Assembly (NCBI GenBank): GCA_027038335.1 | Contig: JALVWI010000211.1 | Location: forward strand, 1 to 9,191 | DNA length: 9,191 bases | Source of the DNA: Campylobacterales bacterium | GTDB taxonomy: Bacteria > Campylobacterota > Campylobacteria > Campylobacterales > JALSKU01 | Reading direction: 5' to 3' | Shown here: piece after piece, positions 1-7,226 of the stretch | Layout: each line of letters opens with the position of its first letter | Numbering within the stretch: the stretch's first letter is position 1 | Made by a program: the position numbers and the translations under genes | Notes under the pieces: model-generated | The model's database searches: none | The model's input: only the letters and a program-made list of their open reading frames with translations | Told to the model about the DNA's origin: nothing

Positions 1-2
1 AA

Positions 3-248
3 CTTGATTTAAGCAAACAAGGTAAAGTTGATATACTTATGCTTTTTCACCAAGAATTACTCTCCATGAAGATGGATATAAAAGATAAAAAATTTGAAAA
101 TATTTTAAAAAAAGAATCCCCATTATTACAACAATCCCTTAAAAAACTAGGCTTTGAAACCTCTATATTTTTTACCAAAAAACAACAAAATAGCTATACT
201 GATGAAACTAACTTTAATAATAGTTTAAATATGGATATAAAAGCATGA
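3..248 (+). CDS. FliK-like protein, C-terminal end (5' truncated by window)
   Basis: The frame is open from the first bases of the window and stops with TGA at 246-248, giving the last 81 residues of a longer protein. An ATG at 39 is internal. The visible part starts LDLSKQGKVDIL, continues with MKMDIKDKKFENILKKE, and ends with a helix containing LLQQSLKKLGFE and a polar tail. This layout (beta strands, then a charged helix leading to L..L..LGF) resembles the C-terminal domain of FliK-type hook-length control proteins. The next gene encodes an FlhB C-terminal domain, the partner that FliK-C acts on during the export specificity switch; B. subtilis ylqG-ylqH is a comparable pairing. The FliK assignment is inference from a short C-terminus plus context; a conserved protein of unknown function is the alternative. 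The stop overlaps an ATG (ATGA, 245-248) that opens a 23-codon frame. Confidence 0.55.
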   Translation, partial: LDLSKQGKVDILMLFHQELLSMKMDIKDKKFENILKKESPLLQQSLKKLGFETSIFFTKKQQNSYTDETNFNNSLNMDIKA

Positions 249-316
249 AAATCTCATATCAAAAAAATGGGGAGAACAATAGAATTTTACTTCTTGACAA
301 GGAGAACGCTAGATGA
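245..316 (+). CDS. tiny 23-codon ORF bridging the FliK-like and FlhX genes (doubtful)
   Basis: The frame starts at the ATG overlapping the upstream stop (ATGA, 245-248) and stops at the TGA (314-316) overlapping the start of the next gene (ATGA, 313-316). It encodes MKISYQKNGENNRILLLDK plus four residues and resembles no family I know. There is no clear Shine-Dalgarno before its ATG. Its exact overlap with both neighbours suggests that ribosomes could be handed on through it, keeping the FliK-like and FlhX genes translationally coupled across a 64-base gap. It may equally be chance, because the FlhX gene has its own Shine-Dalgarno (AAGGAG, 299-304). Confidence 0.2.
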   Translation: MKISYQKNGENNRILLLDKENAR

Positions 317-564
317 AGCAAAAAAAAGCTGTTGCGCTAAAATATGATAATCAAACTCAAAATGTCCCAAAAGTTACTGCAAAAGGCGAAGGACAAATAG
401 CCACAAATATTATAAAAATTGCAAAAGAAAATGATATACCGATACAAGAAGATAAAGATCTAGTAGAAATGCTAAGCAAAATCGAATTAAATAAAGAAAT
501 CCCACCAAATCTCTACAAAGCAGTAGCAGAAGTTTTCTCTTTTATATACAGACACTCCAACTAA
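313..564 (+). CDS. flhX: stand-alone FlhB C-terminal domain protein (FlhX / YlqH-like)
   Basis: 83 residues, soluble, with no membrane segment. The sequence matches the cytoplasmic C-terminal part of FlhB, the flagellar type III export switch protein: AVALKYD near residue 6, PKVTAKG at about 19-25, the helix IIKIAKEND then IPIQEDKDL at about 43-51, and EIPPNLYKAVAEVFSFIYR at the end. It begins just after the point where the NPTH autocleavage motif lies in full FlhB, so it corresponds to the cleaved FlhB-CC fragment made as a separate protein. Such paralogues (FlhX in Helicobacter) are reported to stand in partly for FlhB-CC. The start is supported by AAGGAG at 299-304, eight bases upstream. 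The FliK-like gene before it fits a role in substrate switching. It converges on yraN with 6 bases between stops and no visible terminator. Confidence 0.85.
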   Translation: MKQKKAVALKYDNQTQNVPKVTAKGEGQIATNIIKIAKENDIPIQEDKDLVEMLSKIELNKEIPPNLYKAVAEVFSFIYRHSN

Positions 565-570
565 TTTTTA

Positions 571-900
571 TCATATCAAAGTAATATTTTCCAAAAGTTC
601 TATATCATTTTTGCGTATTATTAGGGCATCTACAGTAATTTCCAAATCTATCTTTTTTTTCAAAATATAGTAATTGATAGTTTTTAGTATCTTGTCTAAT
701 TTTTTTGGAGTTATAGCATAAATAGGATCAAAATTCTTACCGGATTTTACTTCTACAAAATGTAAAACTCTATTTTTTAAAGCTATGATGTCAATTTCGC
801 CGAATTTTGAGTAAAAATTTCTCTCAATTATTTCAAAACCCATTTCTCTCAAATATTTAGCGGCTTTATCTTCAGCCAAATTTCCGACAGCTCTACTCAT
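571..900 (-). CDS. yraN: YraN / UPF0102 family nuclease-fold protein
   Basis: 109 residues, the usual size for UPF0102. The N-terminal helix (GNLAEDKAAKYLREMGFEI) and the motif G34-E35-x-D37, followed by FVE50-x-K52, give the PD-(D/E)xK arrangement typical of Holliday-junction-resolvase-like nucleases. The active-site acidic residues and lysine are all present. Biological activity is not established for most members; a DNA-processing role is inferred from the fold. The ATG overlaps the stop of the formate dehydrogenase gene (ATGA, 897-900), with GGAGG four bases before it, inside the end of that gene, so translational coupling is likely. In Helicobacter and Campylobacter, as I remember, yraN directly follows hom and precedes trxA; here the molybdoenzyme gene separates it from hom, and convergent flagellar genes replace trxA. 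It is the last gene of the minus-strand operon. Confidence 0.92.
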   Translation of the reverse strand: MSRAVGNLAEDKAAKYLREMGFEIIERNFYSKFGEIDIIALKNRVLHFVEVKSGKNFDPIYAITPKKLDKILKTINYYILKKKIDLEITVDALIIRKNDIELLENITLI

Positions 901-2975
901 AAAACCTCCACTATATCAACTTTGATGGATTTGAATTTTGCTGTTTTTGTTAATTCATCACTTTCATCTCCAAAGAGATAATTTATCTTGCTTTTTGCAT
1001 GATGAAAAGTACAAAATAGTGTTCCTTTTTTTAGTTTTTTAGTAATTTTTATTTTTAGTGGCGATGTTCGACCATATTTTGAAGATAAAATAACTTCTTT
1101 AGTATCTTTAAAAAATTCTTCATCATCTTTGCTTATATGAAGTATATCATCACTATATTTTTTTAAAAGAGTAGGCGAACATTTGGTTTGAGCCGCATTA
1201 TTATATTGAGATATAACTCTTCCGGTACTTAGATAAAAACCGCTTCTTTTTTTTCTACAAAGTTCCTCAACCATTCCTCTTAAAAAATATCTTCTATAAG
1301 TTAAATGTGCTTTTTTATCTTCAGTTCTAAAATTTTCCAAATGCAACCTTTGTACTCCACTTTTGCTTATAGGCCATTGAAGTGCTTGCAATCTATGCTG
1401 CTTAAGTTTACTATAACTAGCGCCGCTAAACCTATCTCTTGCTACTTTTCTTACTTCATTCCATATCTCTTCTGAGGAATTATATAAAAAATCAGAATCA
1501 AATTCATTTGCTATCGCTACTAGCACTTCCCAATCATCAGGCAAATTACTCTGCACAAGAGGTGATGAAAGCTGTACTCTTCTTTCGGCATTTATATAAA
1601 CACCCTCTTTTTCATAGGCACTTTTAACTCCAAAAACAATATCAGCCTCTTTTGTTATCTCACTATCAAAAAGTTCTAACACTATCAACAGATCCAAGTT
1701 TTTTACAGCATCTTTTATTTTATTTTGATTTGGATGAATATGAGCTATATCTTCACCCATGTTGATAACTGCTTTTACCTTTCCTTCGATCATATCATTT
1801 ATCATATCAGGAGTTTTTTTACCCTCACGATTTGGAGTTTTATAATCAGGCAAATAATAAGGCAAACACCCCATATCACAAACCCCTTGTACATTATTTT
1901 GTCCGCGAAGAGGTATAAGACCCTTACCTTTAGCACCTATATTGCCTGTAATGACTGCTAAGTTGCACATAGCTTCAACCGCATAAGAACCATCAAGATG
2001 TTCGGTAACTCCAAGTCCCCAAAGGATCATAGAATTGCTTTTTGCATACTCTCTTGCAACTTTTTTTATAAGTTCACTTAAGTGTTCATAGCCTTTTATA
2101 TTTAAAAAAAAGTCTGGATTTGCATAAGGATCATTCAGTATCGATTCTCTATACTTCTCAAATCCTATCGCTCTTTTTTTGATATACTCTTTATCTTCCA
2201 AGCCTTCAGAAAGTATGACAAAACTTAACATATTAAGTACTAACAAATTACTCTCATAAGGCAAAATTATATCATAAGTAGCACTTGCACTGATATGAGT
2301 TTCTCTTATGTCAAAAACTGCTACTCTTTTGCCTTTTCTAAGAGCATTTGTTACTCTTGTAGCGGCAATCGGATGGGCTTCGGTTATATTTGAACCCATT
2401 ATCAAGATAAATTCAGCCTCTTCTATATCATCAAATGGATTGGTCGCTGCTCCCTCACCTATAACTTGTCTCATTCCTTTTAGACTTGGTGCATGACAAA
2501 CTCTAGCACAATTATCTATATGAGGACTAAGTATAACTTCACGAATAAATTTTTGAAATATATAACCACTTTCACAACTACTCCTAGCTCCTCCTATGCC
2601 TACTATGCTATCACTTCCATATAAGTCTCGTATGCGTTTTAGCTTCCAAGCTACAATTTTATAAGCAAGTTCTAAAGATGGATATATGAACTCTTTATCC
2701 TCTTTTATATCATTATTTAATAAAGATTTTATATCTTTTGGAAAGTATAGTTCATTTTTATATAAAAAATTTTTTCTTATCTTAACTGCCGGAAGTCTTT
2801 TATCTGAATAAACAAAATTCCAACCCGCCTTACCTTTGACACAGAGTTTTCCTCTGCTTATAGTTGCCTCTTTTTTTGCATAGATTTTTTGTATAGTATT
2901 GTCTTTTACAATACCTGTTATCTCACATCCTACTCCACAGTAGGTGCAAATAGAATCTATCTCTTTTACGCTCAA
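897..2975 (-). CDS. fdhF: formate dehydrogenase catalytic subunit, Cys type (molybdopterin oxidoreductase)
   Basis: 692 residues, close to E. coli FdhF (715). The N-terminal [4Fe-4S] domain has C10-x2-C13-x3-C17 and C45, then K47-G, the lysine between cluster and metal in FDH-H. The catalytic loop reads NCARVC160-H161-APS, with Cys (codon TGT) where FDH-H has selenocysteine. The catalytic Arg is R357 in IPLRGQNNVQGVCDMG. The motif EKEGVYINAERRVQ and a C-terminal dinucleotide-binding domain (STGR, about 580; ELTKTAKFKS near the end) complete a bis-MGD enzyme. These features indicate formate/CO2 interconversion rather than nitrate reduction. There is no Tat signal, so it should be cytoplasmic. 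No electron-transfer subunit, fdhD or cofactor gene is nearby, so the partner is unknown. The start is TTG, the only option after an in-frame TAG; AGGAT precedes it and TTGA overlaps the hom stop. Another CO2- or formate-linked molybdoenzyme remains possible. Confidence 0.88.
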   Translation of the reverse strand: MSVKEIDSICTYCGVGCEITGIVKDNTIQKIYAKKEATISRGKLCVKGKAGWNFVYSDKRLPAVKIRKNFLYKNELYFPKDIKSLLNNDIKEDKEFIYPSLELAYKIVAWKLKRIRDLYGSDSIVGIGGARSSCESGYIFQKFIREVILSPHIDNCARVCHAPSLKGMRQVIGEGAATNPFDDIEEAEFILIMGSNITEAHPIAATRVTNALRKGKRVAVFDIRETHISASATYDIILPYESNLLVLNMLSFVILSEGLEDKEYIKKRAIGFEKYRESILNDPYANPDFFLNIKGYEHLSELIKKVAREYAKSNSMILWGLGVTEHLDGSYAVEAMCNLAVITGNIGAKGKGLIPLRGQNNVQGVCDMGCLPYYLPDYKTPNREGKKTPDMINDMIEGKVKAVINMGEDIAHIHPNQNKIKDAVKNLDLLIVLELFDSEITKEADIVFGVKSAYEKEGVYINAERRVQLSSPLVQSNLPDDWEVLVAIANEFDSDFLYNSSEEIWNEVRKVARDRFSGASYSKLKQHRLQALQWPISKSGVQRLHLENFRTEDKKAHLTYRRYFLRGMVEELCRKKRSGFYLSTGRVISQYNNAAQTKCSPTLLKKYSDDILHISKDDEEFFKDTKEVILSSKYGRTSPLKIKITKKLKKGTLFCTFHHAKSKINYLFGDESDELTKTAKFKSIKVDIVEVL

Positions 2976-4237
2976 TCTTCTATCCTAATCATTGCCGGTG
3001 GTTCTTTAACAAACTCTAAATGTTCTATATGCTTTAATGCACTTTTTATCTTTGATTCTTTACATTTATGAGTAGAAAAAAGAAGAGTAGTTCTTTGCTT
3101 ATTTTTAGATGATTTTTGCAAAAAACTATCTATTGAGATACCAAATTTTGCAAATATAGAAGATGTTTTACTTAAAACTCCGATCTCATCTACAACACTC
3201 ATTCTTACATAATATTCACTCTTTATATCATCACTTTCAACCAAAGTAAGATGATCAAAACTACCAAGCTTTTTAAATCCAAGCATAGGAGACGCATCTC
3301 CCCTTGCGATAGATATAATATCAGATACCACAGCACTAGCAGTTGCATCACCTCCTGCCCCTGCTCCATAGTATAGTGTTTCACCTACAAAATCGCCCAC
3401 TACACTTATGCCATTCATAACGCCGTCAACTTTTGCTATCATTTGTTCTTTTTTTATAAGAGCGGGATGAACTCTAAGCTCAACTTTTCCTCTTGATTTT
3501 TTAGCTATTGCTAAAAGTTTGATATTGTATCCAAACTCTTTGGCAAAAAATATATCCTCTCTTGTGATACCCTCAATCCCTTCGATAAGTATATCTTCCG
3601 GTTTTGCATCTATCCCGTAAGCTATAGAAGCCAATATCAAAAGCTTATGGCTCGCATCAAATCCTCCCACATCAAATGTAGGATCAGCTTCCGCATAACC
3701 CAACTCTTGAGCCTCTTTTAAAACTTCATCAAAACTTACTCCCTCTTCTATCATCTTTGTAAGCATATAGTTGCAAGTTCCGTTTAATATCCCTTTTATA
3801 GAGAGTATCTTGTTTGCGCTAAGACCTTCTCTTAAGGCTTTGATGATAGGAATACCTCCCGCAACACTAGCTTCAAATCCAAAACCTTTTCCCTCCGCTA
3901 ATTCTTGTAGTTCATATCTATGATAAGCTAAAAGTGCTTTATTGGCTGTAACTACAGACTTTCCTTTTTGCAAAGCTTTTTTTACTATCTCATAAGCTTG
4001 TTCTACTCCACCTATAAGCTCAACAACTAAATCTATACTTTTATCTTCTAGTATATCATCTACATTATCACTCAATATAATATCTAAATCTTTATGTTTT
4101 TCAAGATTTCTTGCAACTCCTATGGCAGGAACTATCTTAACTCCCGCTCTTGCACTTATAATCTCTTCATTTTCTTGTAAAATTTTAACAACACTACTTC
4201 CAACAGTACCAAGACCTATAATTCCTACTTTCAACAT
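2972..4237 (-). CDS. hom: homoserine dehydrogenase with C-terminal ACT domain
   Basis: 421 residues. Catalyses NAD(P)H-dependent reduction of aspartate semialdehyde to homoserine, the branch point to threonine and methionine; cytosolic. The Rossmann motif G8-x-G10-x2-G13 is at the N-terminus. TANK100A, AGGIPI (about 126-131), LNGTCNY (151-157) and the catalytic segment E183-A-D-P through D194-x3-K198 are all intact. GAGAGGDATASAVVSD closes the catalytic domain. The last 75 or so residues (YYVRMSVVDEIGVLSK onward) form an ACT domain, which in this family senses threonine or related amino acids. The protein is monofunctional, with no aspartokinase fusion. The ATG overlaps the aminotransferase stop by 7 bases, with GAGGAT upstream, so expression is probably coupled. 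Hom is a fixed member of this cluster in Campylobacterota. Confidence 0.97.
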   Translation of the reverse strand: MLKVGIIGLGTVGSSVVKILQENEEIISARAGVKIVPAIGVARNLEKHKDLDIILSDNVDDILEDKSIDLVVELIGGVEQAYEIVKKALQKGKSVVTANKALLAYHRYELQELAEGKGFGFEASVAGGIPIIKALREGLSANKILSIKGILNGTCNYMLTKMIEEGVSFDEVLKEAQELGYAEADPTFDVGGFDASHKLLILASIAYGIDAKPEDILIEGIEGITREDIFFAKEFGYNIKLLAIAKKSRGKVELRVHPALIKKEQMIAKVDGVMNGISVVGDFVGETLYYGAGAGGDATASAVVSDIISIARGDASPMLGFKKLGSFDHLTLVESDDIKSEYYVRMSVVDEIGVLSKTSSIFAKFGISIDSFLQKSSKNKQRTTLLFSTHKCKESKIKSALKHIEHLEFVKEPPAMIRIED

Positions 4238-5451
4238 TTTTTATCCTCTTTACTTCTAAGATACTGTTTTATATTCCTCGCGGCCTGTCTTATACGGTTA
4301 TGATTTTCTATGAGAGCAATTCTCACATATTCATCTCCATGCTCTCCGAAACCTATACCCGGACTTACTGCTACTTTTGCTTCATTTAAAAGCTGCTTTG
4401 TAAATTCCATACTACCTAAATGTCTTAAAGATTCCGGAATCCTAGCCCATACAAACATTGTTGCACTTGGTTTTTGTATATTCCACCCCGCATTTGCAAA
4501 ACTTTTTAAAAGCACATCTCGTCTGCCTTTATAAATTTGTGTTATCTCTTTAACACAGTCTTGTGGACCGTTTAATGCAACTGTAGCAGCAACTTGAATA
4601 GGAGTAAACATACCATAATCAAACCAGCTTTTTATCTTTTGCAAAGCTCCTATAAGTTTTGGATTGCCCACTATAAAACCTACTCTCCATCCTGCCATAT
4701 TATAACTTTTACTAAGAGTAAAACTCTCAACTGCAACATCTTTAGCACCTTCAACTTCAAAGATAGAAGGAGTTTTATACCCATCATAAGTAAGATCAGC
4801 ATAAGCTATATCACTTAGTATATAAAATCTCTCTTTTTTGGCAAGCTCAATCAACTTCTCATAAAAATCTTTTTTTACAGTTACGGTTGTAGGGTTGTGA
4901 GGAAAATTTACCACTACAAATTTCGGCTTTGGCATAGACTCTTCTATACTATTTTTTAAACTTTCAAAAAATTTATCATAATCAAGCTCATATTTTTCAT
5001 TATAAAAAAATGGCATTTTGACAACATTTCCACCCGCTATGATAAAAGCATGAGTATGTATGGGATAAGCAGGCTCTGGAACTATCGCCACATCTCCGGG
5101 ATTGGTAATGGCTTGAACTAAATGAACATATCCTTCTTTGCTTCCCATGGTCGCCACTGCCTCTTTTTCAGGATCTAGTATAACTCCATATCTTCTTTCA
5201 TACCAGTCAGTTATAGCTAGACGAAGTTTAAAGATACCTTTACTAACGGAGTAACCGTAATTTTTCGGTTTTTGTGCTGCTTCAACGAGCTTCTCAACTA
5301 TATGATGGGGTGTAGGACCATCTGGATTACCCATAGAAAAGTCTATGATATCCTCACCGGCATGTCTTGCTTTCATTTTTATCTCATTGATTTCGGCAAA
5401 AACATAATTTGGAAGTCTATTTATCGCATTAAATTGTATCTCTTGAAACAT
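4231..5451 (-). CDS. alaC: PLP-dependent class I aminotransferase, AlaC-like
   Basis: 406 residues, fold-type I aminotransferase. The sequence runs close to E. coli AlaC (glutamate-pyruvate transaminase): RLPNYVFAEI, DIIDFSMGNPDGPTP (35-49), GSKEG (103-107), FPHNP with N186, SDIAYAD with D214, FTLSKSYNMAGWRVGF with Schiff-base K248 and phosphate-binding R256, SPGIGFG (363-369), and R377 in EYVRIAL for the substrate carboxylate. It makes an amino acid from a 2-oxo acid using glutamate or alanine. In this phylum such genes are often labelled aspartate or LL-diaminopimelate aminotransferase; next to hom, a job in aspartate-family metabolism is plausible but unproved. The substrate cannot be read from the sequence. 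AAGGAT precedes the ATG, 9 bases separate it from the gene before, and it overlaps hom by 7 bases. Confidence 0.88.
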   Translation of the reverse strand: MFQEIQFNAINRLPNYVFAEINEIKMKARHAGEDIIDFSMGNPDGPTPHHIVEKLVEAAQKPKNYGYSVSKGIFKLRLAITDWYERRYGVILDPEKEAVATMGSKEGYVHLVQAITNPGDVAIVPEPAYPIHTHAFIIAGGNVVKMPFFYNEKYELDYDKFFESLKNSIEESMPKPKFVVVNFPHNPTTVTVKKDFYEKLIELAKKERFYILSDIAYADLTYDGYKTPSIFEVEGAKDVAVESFTLSKSYNMAGWRVGFIVGNPKLIGALQKIKSWFDYGMFTPIQVAATVALNGPQDCVKEITQIYKGRRDVLLKSFANAGWNIQKPSATMFVWARIPESLRHLGSMEFTKQLLNEAKVAVSPGIGFGEHGDEYVRIALIENHNRIRQAARNIKQYLRSKEDKKC

Positions 5452-5460
5452 TTTGTATCC

Positions 5461-6276
5461 TTATTTGCTATATATTTTTAAACCAGAACGGATATTGCTT
5501 AGTGTATATTTGTCATCTATCATGATATATTTTGTATTTTGAGGAATATTTAGCTTTAAGCTTTTTGCTATTTCATCACTTGTATAAATAGAAAGAATAT
5601 CCAAAGCTTTATCATAAAAAACTATATAAGGATGCCATCTATTTAAAGGATAACTCTTTATGTAGAGAGTTTGAAGTGTATTATCCAATCCAAGCCAATA
5701 GCTATTTATAGGCTTTTTAAGCTCATAGCTTACCTCAGGAATAATTTTTTTGGTTATCAGCCTAGCATCTGTAGTAGATATAAAATAGTGCCAATTAGTT
5801 TTTTCTTTTGTTTCTATATCCGTAATAAAACATCCATATTTTTTTAATTCATTTGCCAATATTACAGGATCAACAAGATACTCAGTATTCATTTGAATCT
5901 CCCAAGAAAAACTATCATCTGAATTTACAGCTTTTTTTGTAATATAAAAATTAAACCCCATAGAATTTAAAATGCTATTTAAAATTTTTAAAAAAAGAAG
6001 GGAGTTTCCTTTGGTTTCAAAAGTTATATTTACACTATTTGATTTCTTAAGATCAAGTCTCAAAAAACCATTTTTTTTCAACACTTTTAATATCTTTATT
6101 ATTTTTATACTTCCATCACTTTTATAGTATTGTTTTTTATCCCCCAAGAGAATATTGATAATCTTCTTAGTACTATAATAATTATTTTCTCCCATAAAAC
6201 TTTTTATCTTATCATCAACCATGTCACCAAAGGCGATGGAGGAAATAAGAAAAAAAGATAAAATTATCTTTACCAA
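5461..6276 (-). CDS. exported protein of unknown function (Cj0151c position)
   Basis: 271 residues that I do not recognise as a named family. The N-terminus (VKIILSFFLISSIAFGD, about 1-18) is a Sec signal peptide, probably cleaved after AFG, leaving a periplasmic protein of about 250 residues rich in Lys, Ile, Ser and Asn, with no second membrane helix. Repeating beta/alpha stretches (for example NSVNITFETKG, then LNSILNSMGFNFYI) and aromatic clusters (NSYWLGLD, NRWHPYIVFYD) are visible. There is no lipobox cysteine. The start is TTG: it preserves the signal peptide, has AAAGG upstream, and overlaps the previous stop by 7 bases; the first in-frame ATG (codon 19) would remove the signal. Its place between the RodZ-like gene and the aminotransferase matches a putative periplasmic gene in C. 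jejuni, as I recall, so it is probably conserved in the phylum and may work with the membrane protein encoded just before it. Confidence 0.72.
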   Translation of the reverse strand: MVKIILSFFLISSIAFGDMVDDKIKSFMGENNYYSTKKIINILLGDKKQYYKSDGSIKIIKILKVLKKNGFLRLDLKKSNSVNITFETKGNSLLFLKILNSILNSMGFNFYITKKAVNSDDSFSWEIQMNTEYLVDPVILANELKKYGCFITDIETKEKTNWHYFISTTDARLITKKIIPEVSYELKKPINSYWLGLDNTLQTLYIKSYPLNRWHPYIVFYDKALDILSIYTSDEIAKSLKLNIPQNTKYIMIDDKYTLSNIRSGLKIYSK

Positions 6277-7226
6277 TATTTACCTTTATTAAGTTTGATA
6301 AACTCATCTTTGCTGATTTGTGTCACATTACCGTTTTTGACCAAAAGTCTAACTGGACTTAGAGTATTAAAATCTATTATTTTATCTTTATAATAAATCT
6401 TAAAATGTCCATGACCGGTTGCTATAATATAAGAATTATTTTTAGTTATAGTTATATTTGTATCTCTTAGATATGATTTCTTTTTATAACTTTTAAGATC
6501 TATCACGCCTACCCATATCCTATTTTTAGGTACAATAGTTACGACATATTTAGTACCTATTATATTGTTTGGAATTTGCTTTTTCATCTTTGAAGATGCA
6601 AAAGTAACTTTATTGATCTTAGTAGTAATATTTTTTTCTTTTGATATATTTTTAGATATCTTTTTCTCTGTTTTTTCAACTGTTATGATATTCTTTTTTT
6701 GAGAGAGATATATATCGGTGCTTATATTTGCATCAGAGATATTTGACTTAACTTGAACATTTTTGGTCAAATTTTCTTCTGTGGCATTTGTTTCATCAGT
6801 TTTTATACCTGAAATATTCTGGGCTTCTTTGACAACTCTATTTTCACTAGAGATTGCTTGATTTGATGTAGTATTATATCCTATATTTAAATAAAGTATA
6901 TACAAAATTCCTACACCTACGATAAAAAAAAGTATCAAGATAATAAGTTTAGAAAATGTTTTAGCAGGAGGTTTTGGAGGAGCTATAAAAAACTCTTTTG
7001 CTGCATCTTTGCCCTGCTCTTTCAAATAAGTTAAAAATTTCTCTTTTTTATCACTAAGATCAACTTTATATTCTCTTTCAAGTATCTTGATAAATCCAAG
7101 TCCTTTTGTTTTGCTCAATTTATCAAACTCTTCATTTTTCAAATATTCTAAATCTTTTATATCTATAAGAGTCTTTTTTGCAACCTCTTTTAAATCTACT
7201 TTATCAAAAAAATCAATATCATCCAT
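6270..7226 (-). CDS. bitopic membrane protein, RodZ-like architecture (Cj0152c position)
   Basis: 318 residues from the ATG at 7226. Residues 1-72 form a soluble helical region (VDLKEVAKKT, LEYLKNEEFDKL, GFIKILEREYKVDLS) resembling the HTH domain of RodZ without its first helices. A Pro-rich stretch (APPKPPAK) leads to one membrane helix at about 94-115 (KLIILILFFIVGVGILYIL). The remaining 200 residues should be periplasmic: a long polar Asn/Lys/Ser/Thr linker, then a compact domain (RIWVGVIDL, IIATGHGHFKIYY, SPVRLLVKNG, EFIKLNKGKYW) recalling the RodZ C-terminal DUF4115. Five sites in the outer part fit the Campylobacter PglB sequon D/E-x-N-x-S/T (N147, N152, N167, N199, N257). The start is set by AGGAT upstream and an 8-base overlap with rlmB; a longer form from 7262 would add 12 residues, lacks a Shine-Dalgarno and runs further into rlmB. 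A cell-shape or envelope role is inference. Confidence 0.75.
   Translation of the reverse strand: MDDIDFFDKVDLKEVAKKTLIDIKDLEYLKNEEFDKLSKTKGLGFIKILEREYKVDLSDKKEKFLTYLKEQGKDAAKEFFIAPPKPPAKTFSKLIILILFFIVGVGILYILYLNIGYNTTSNQAISSENRVVKEAQNISGIKTDETNATEENLTKNVQVKSNISDANISTDIYLSQKKNIITVEKTEKKISKNISKEKNITTKINKVTFASSKMKKQIPNNIIGTKYVVTIVPKNRIWVGVIDLKSYKKKSYLRDTNITITKNNSYIIATGHGHFKIYYKDKIIDFNTLSPVRLLVKNGNVTQISKDEFIKLNKGKYW

Noticed and set aside
1439..2496. Plus-strand open frames inside the formate dehydrogenase gene (1439-1627, 1725-1961, 2308-2496)
   Set aside because: They lie antisense to a full-length conserved enzyme and their products look like no family.
2490..2510. Possible selenocysteine codon in the formate dehydrogenase active site
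   Set aside because: The codon in the CARVC-H motif is TGT, and the frame is open throughout, so this is a Cys enzyme.
4310..5481. Plus-strand open frames inside the aminotransferase gene (4310-4534, 4594-4818, 5272-5481)
   Set aside because: Antisense shadows of a conserved gene, with Cys/Phe/Tyr-rich products typical of reverse-strand reading.
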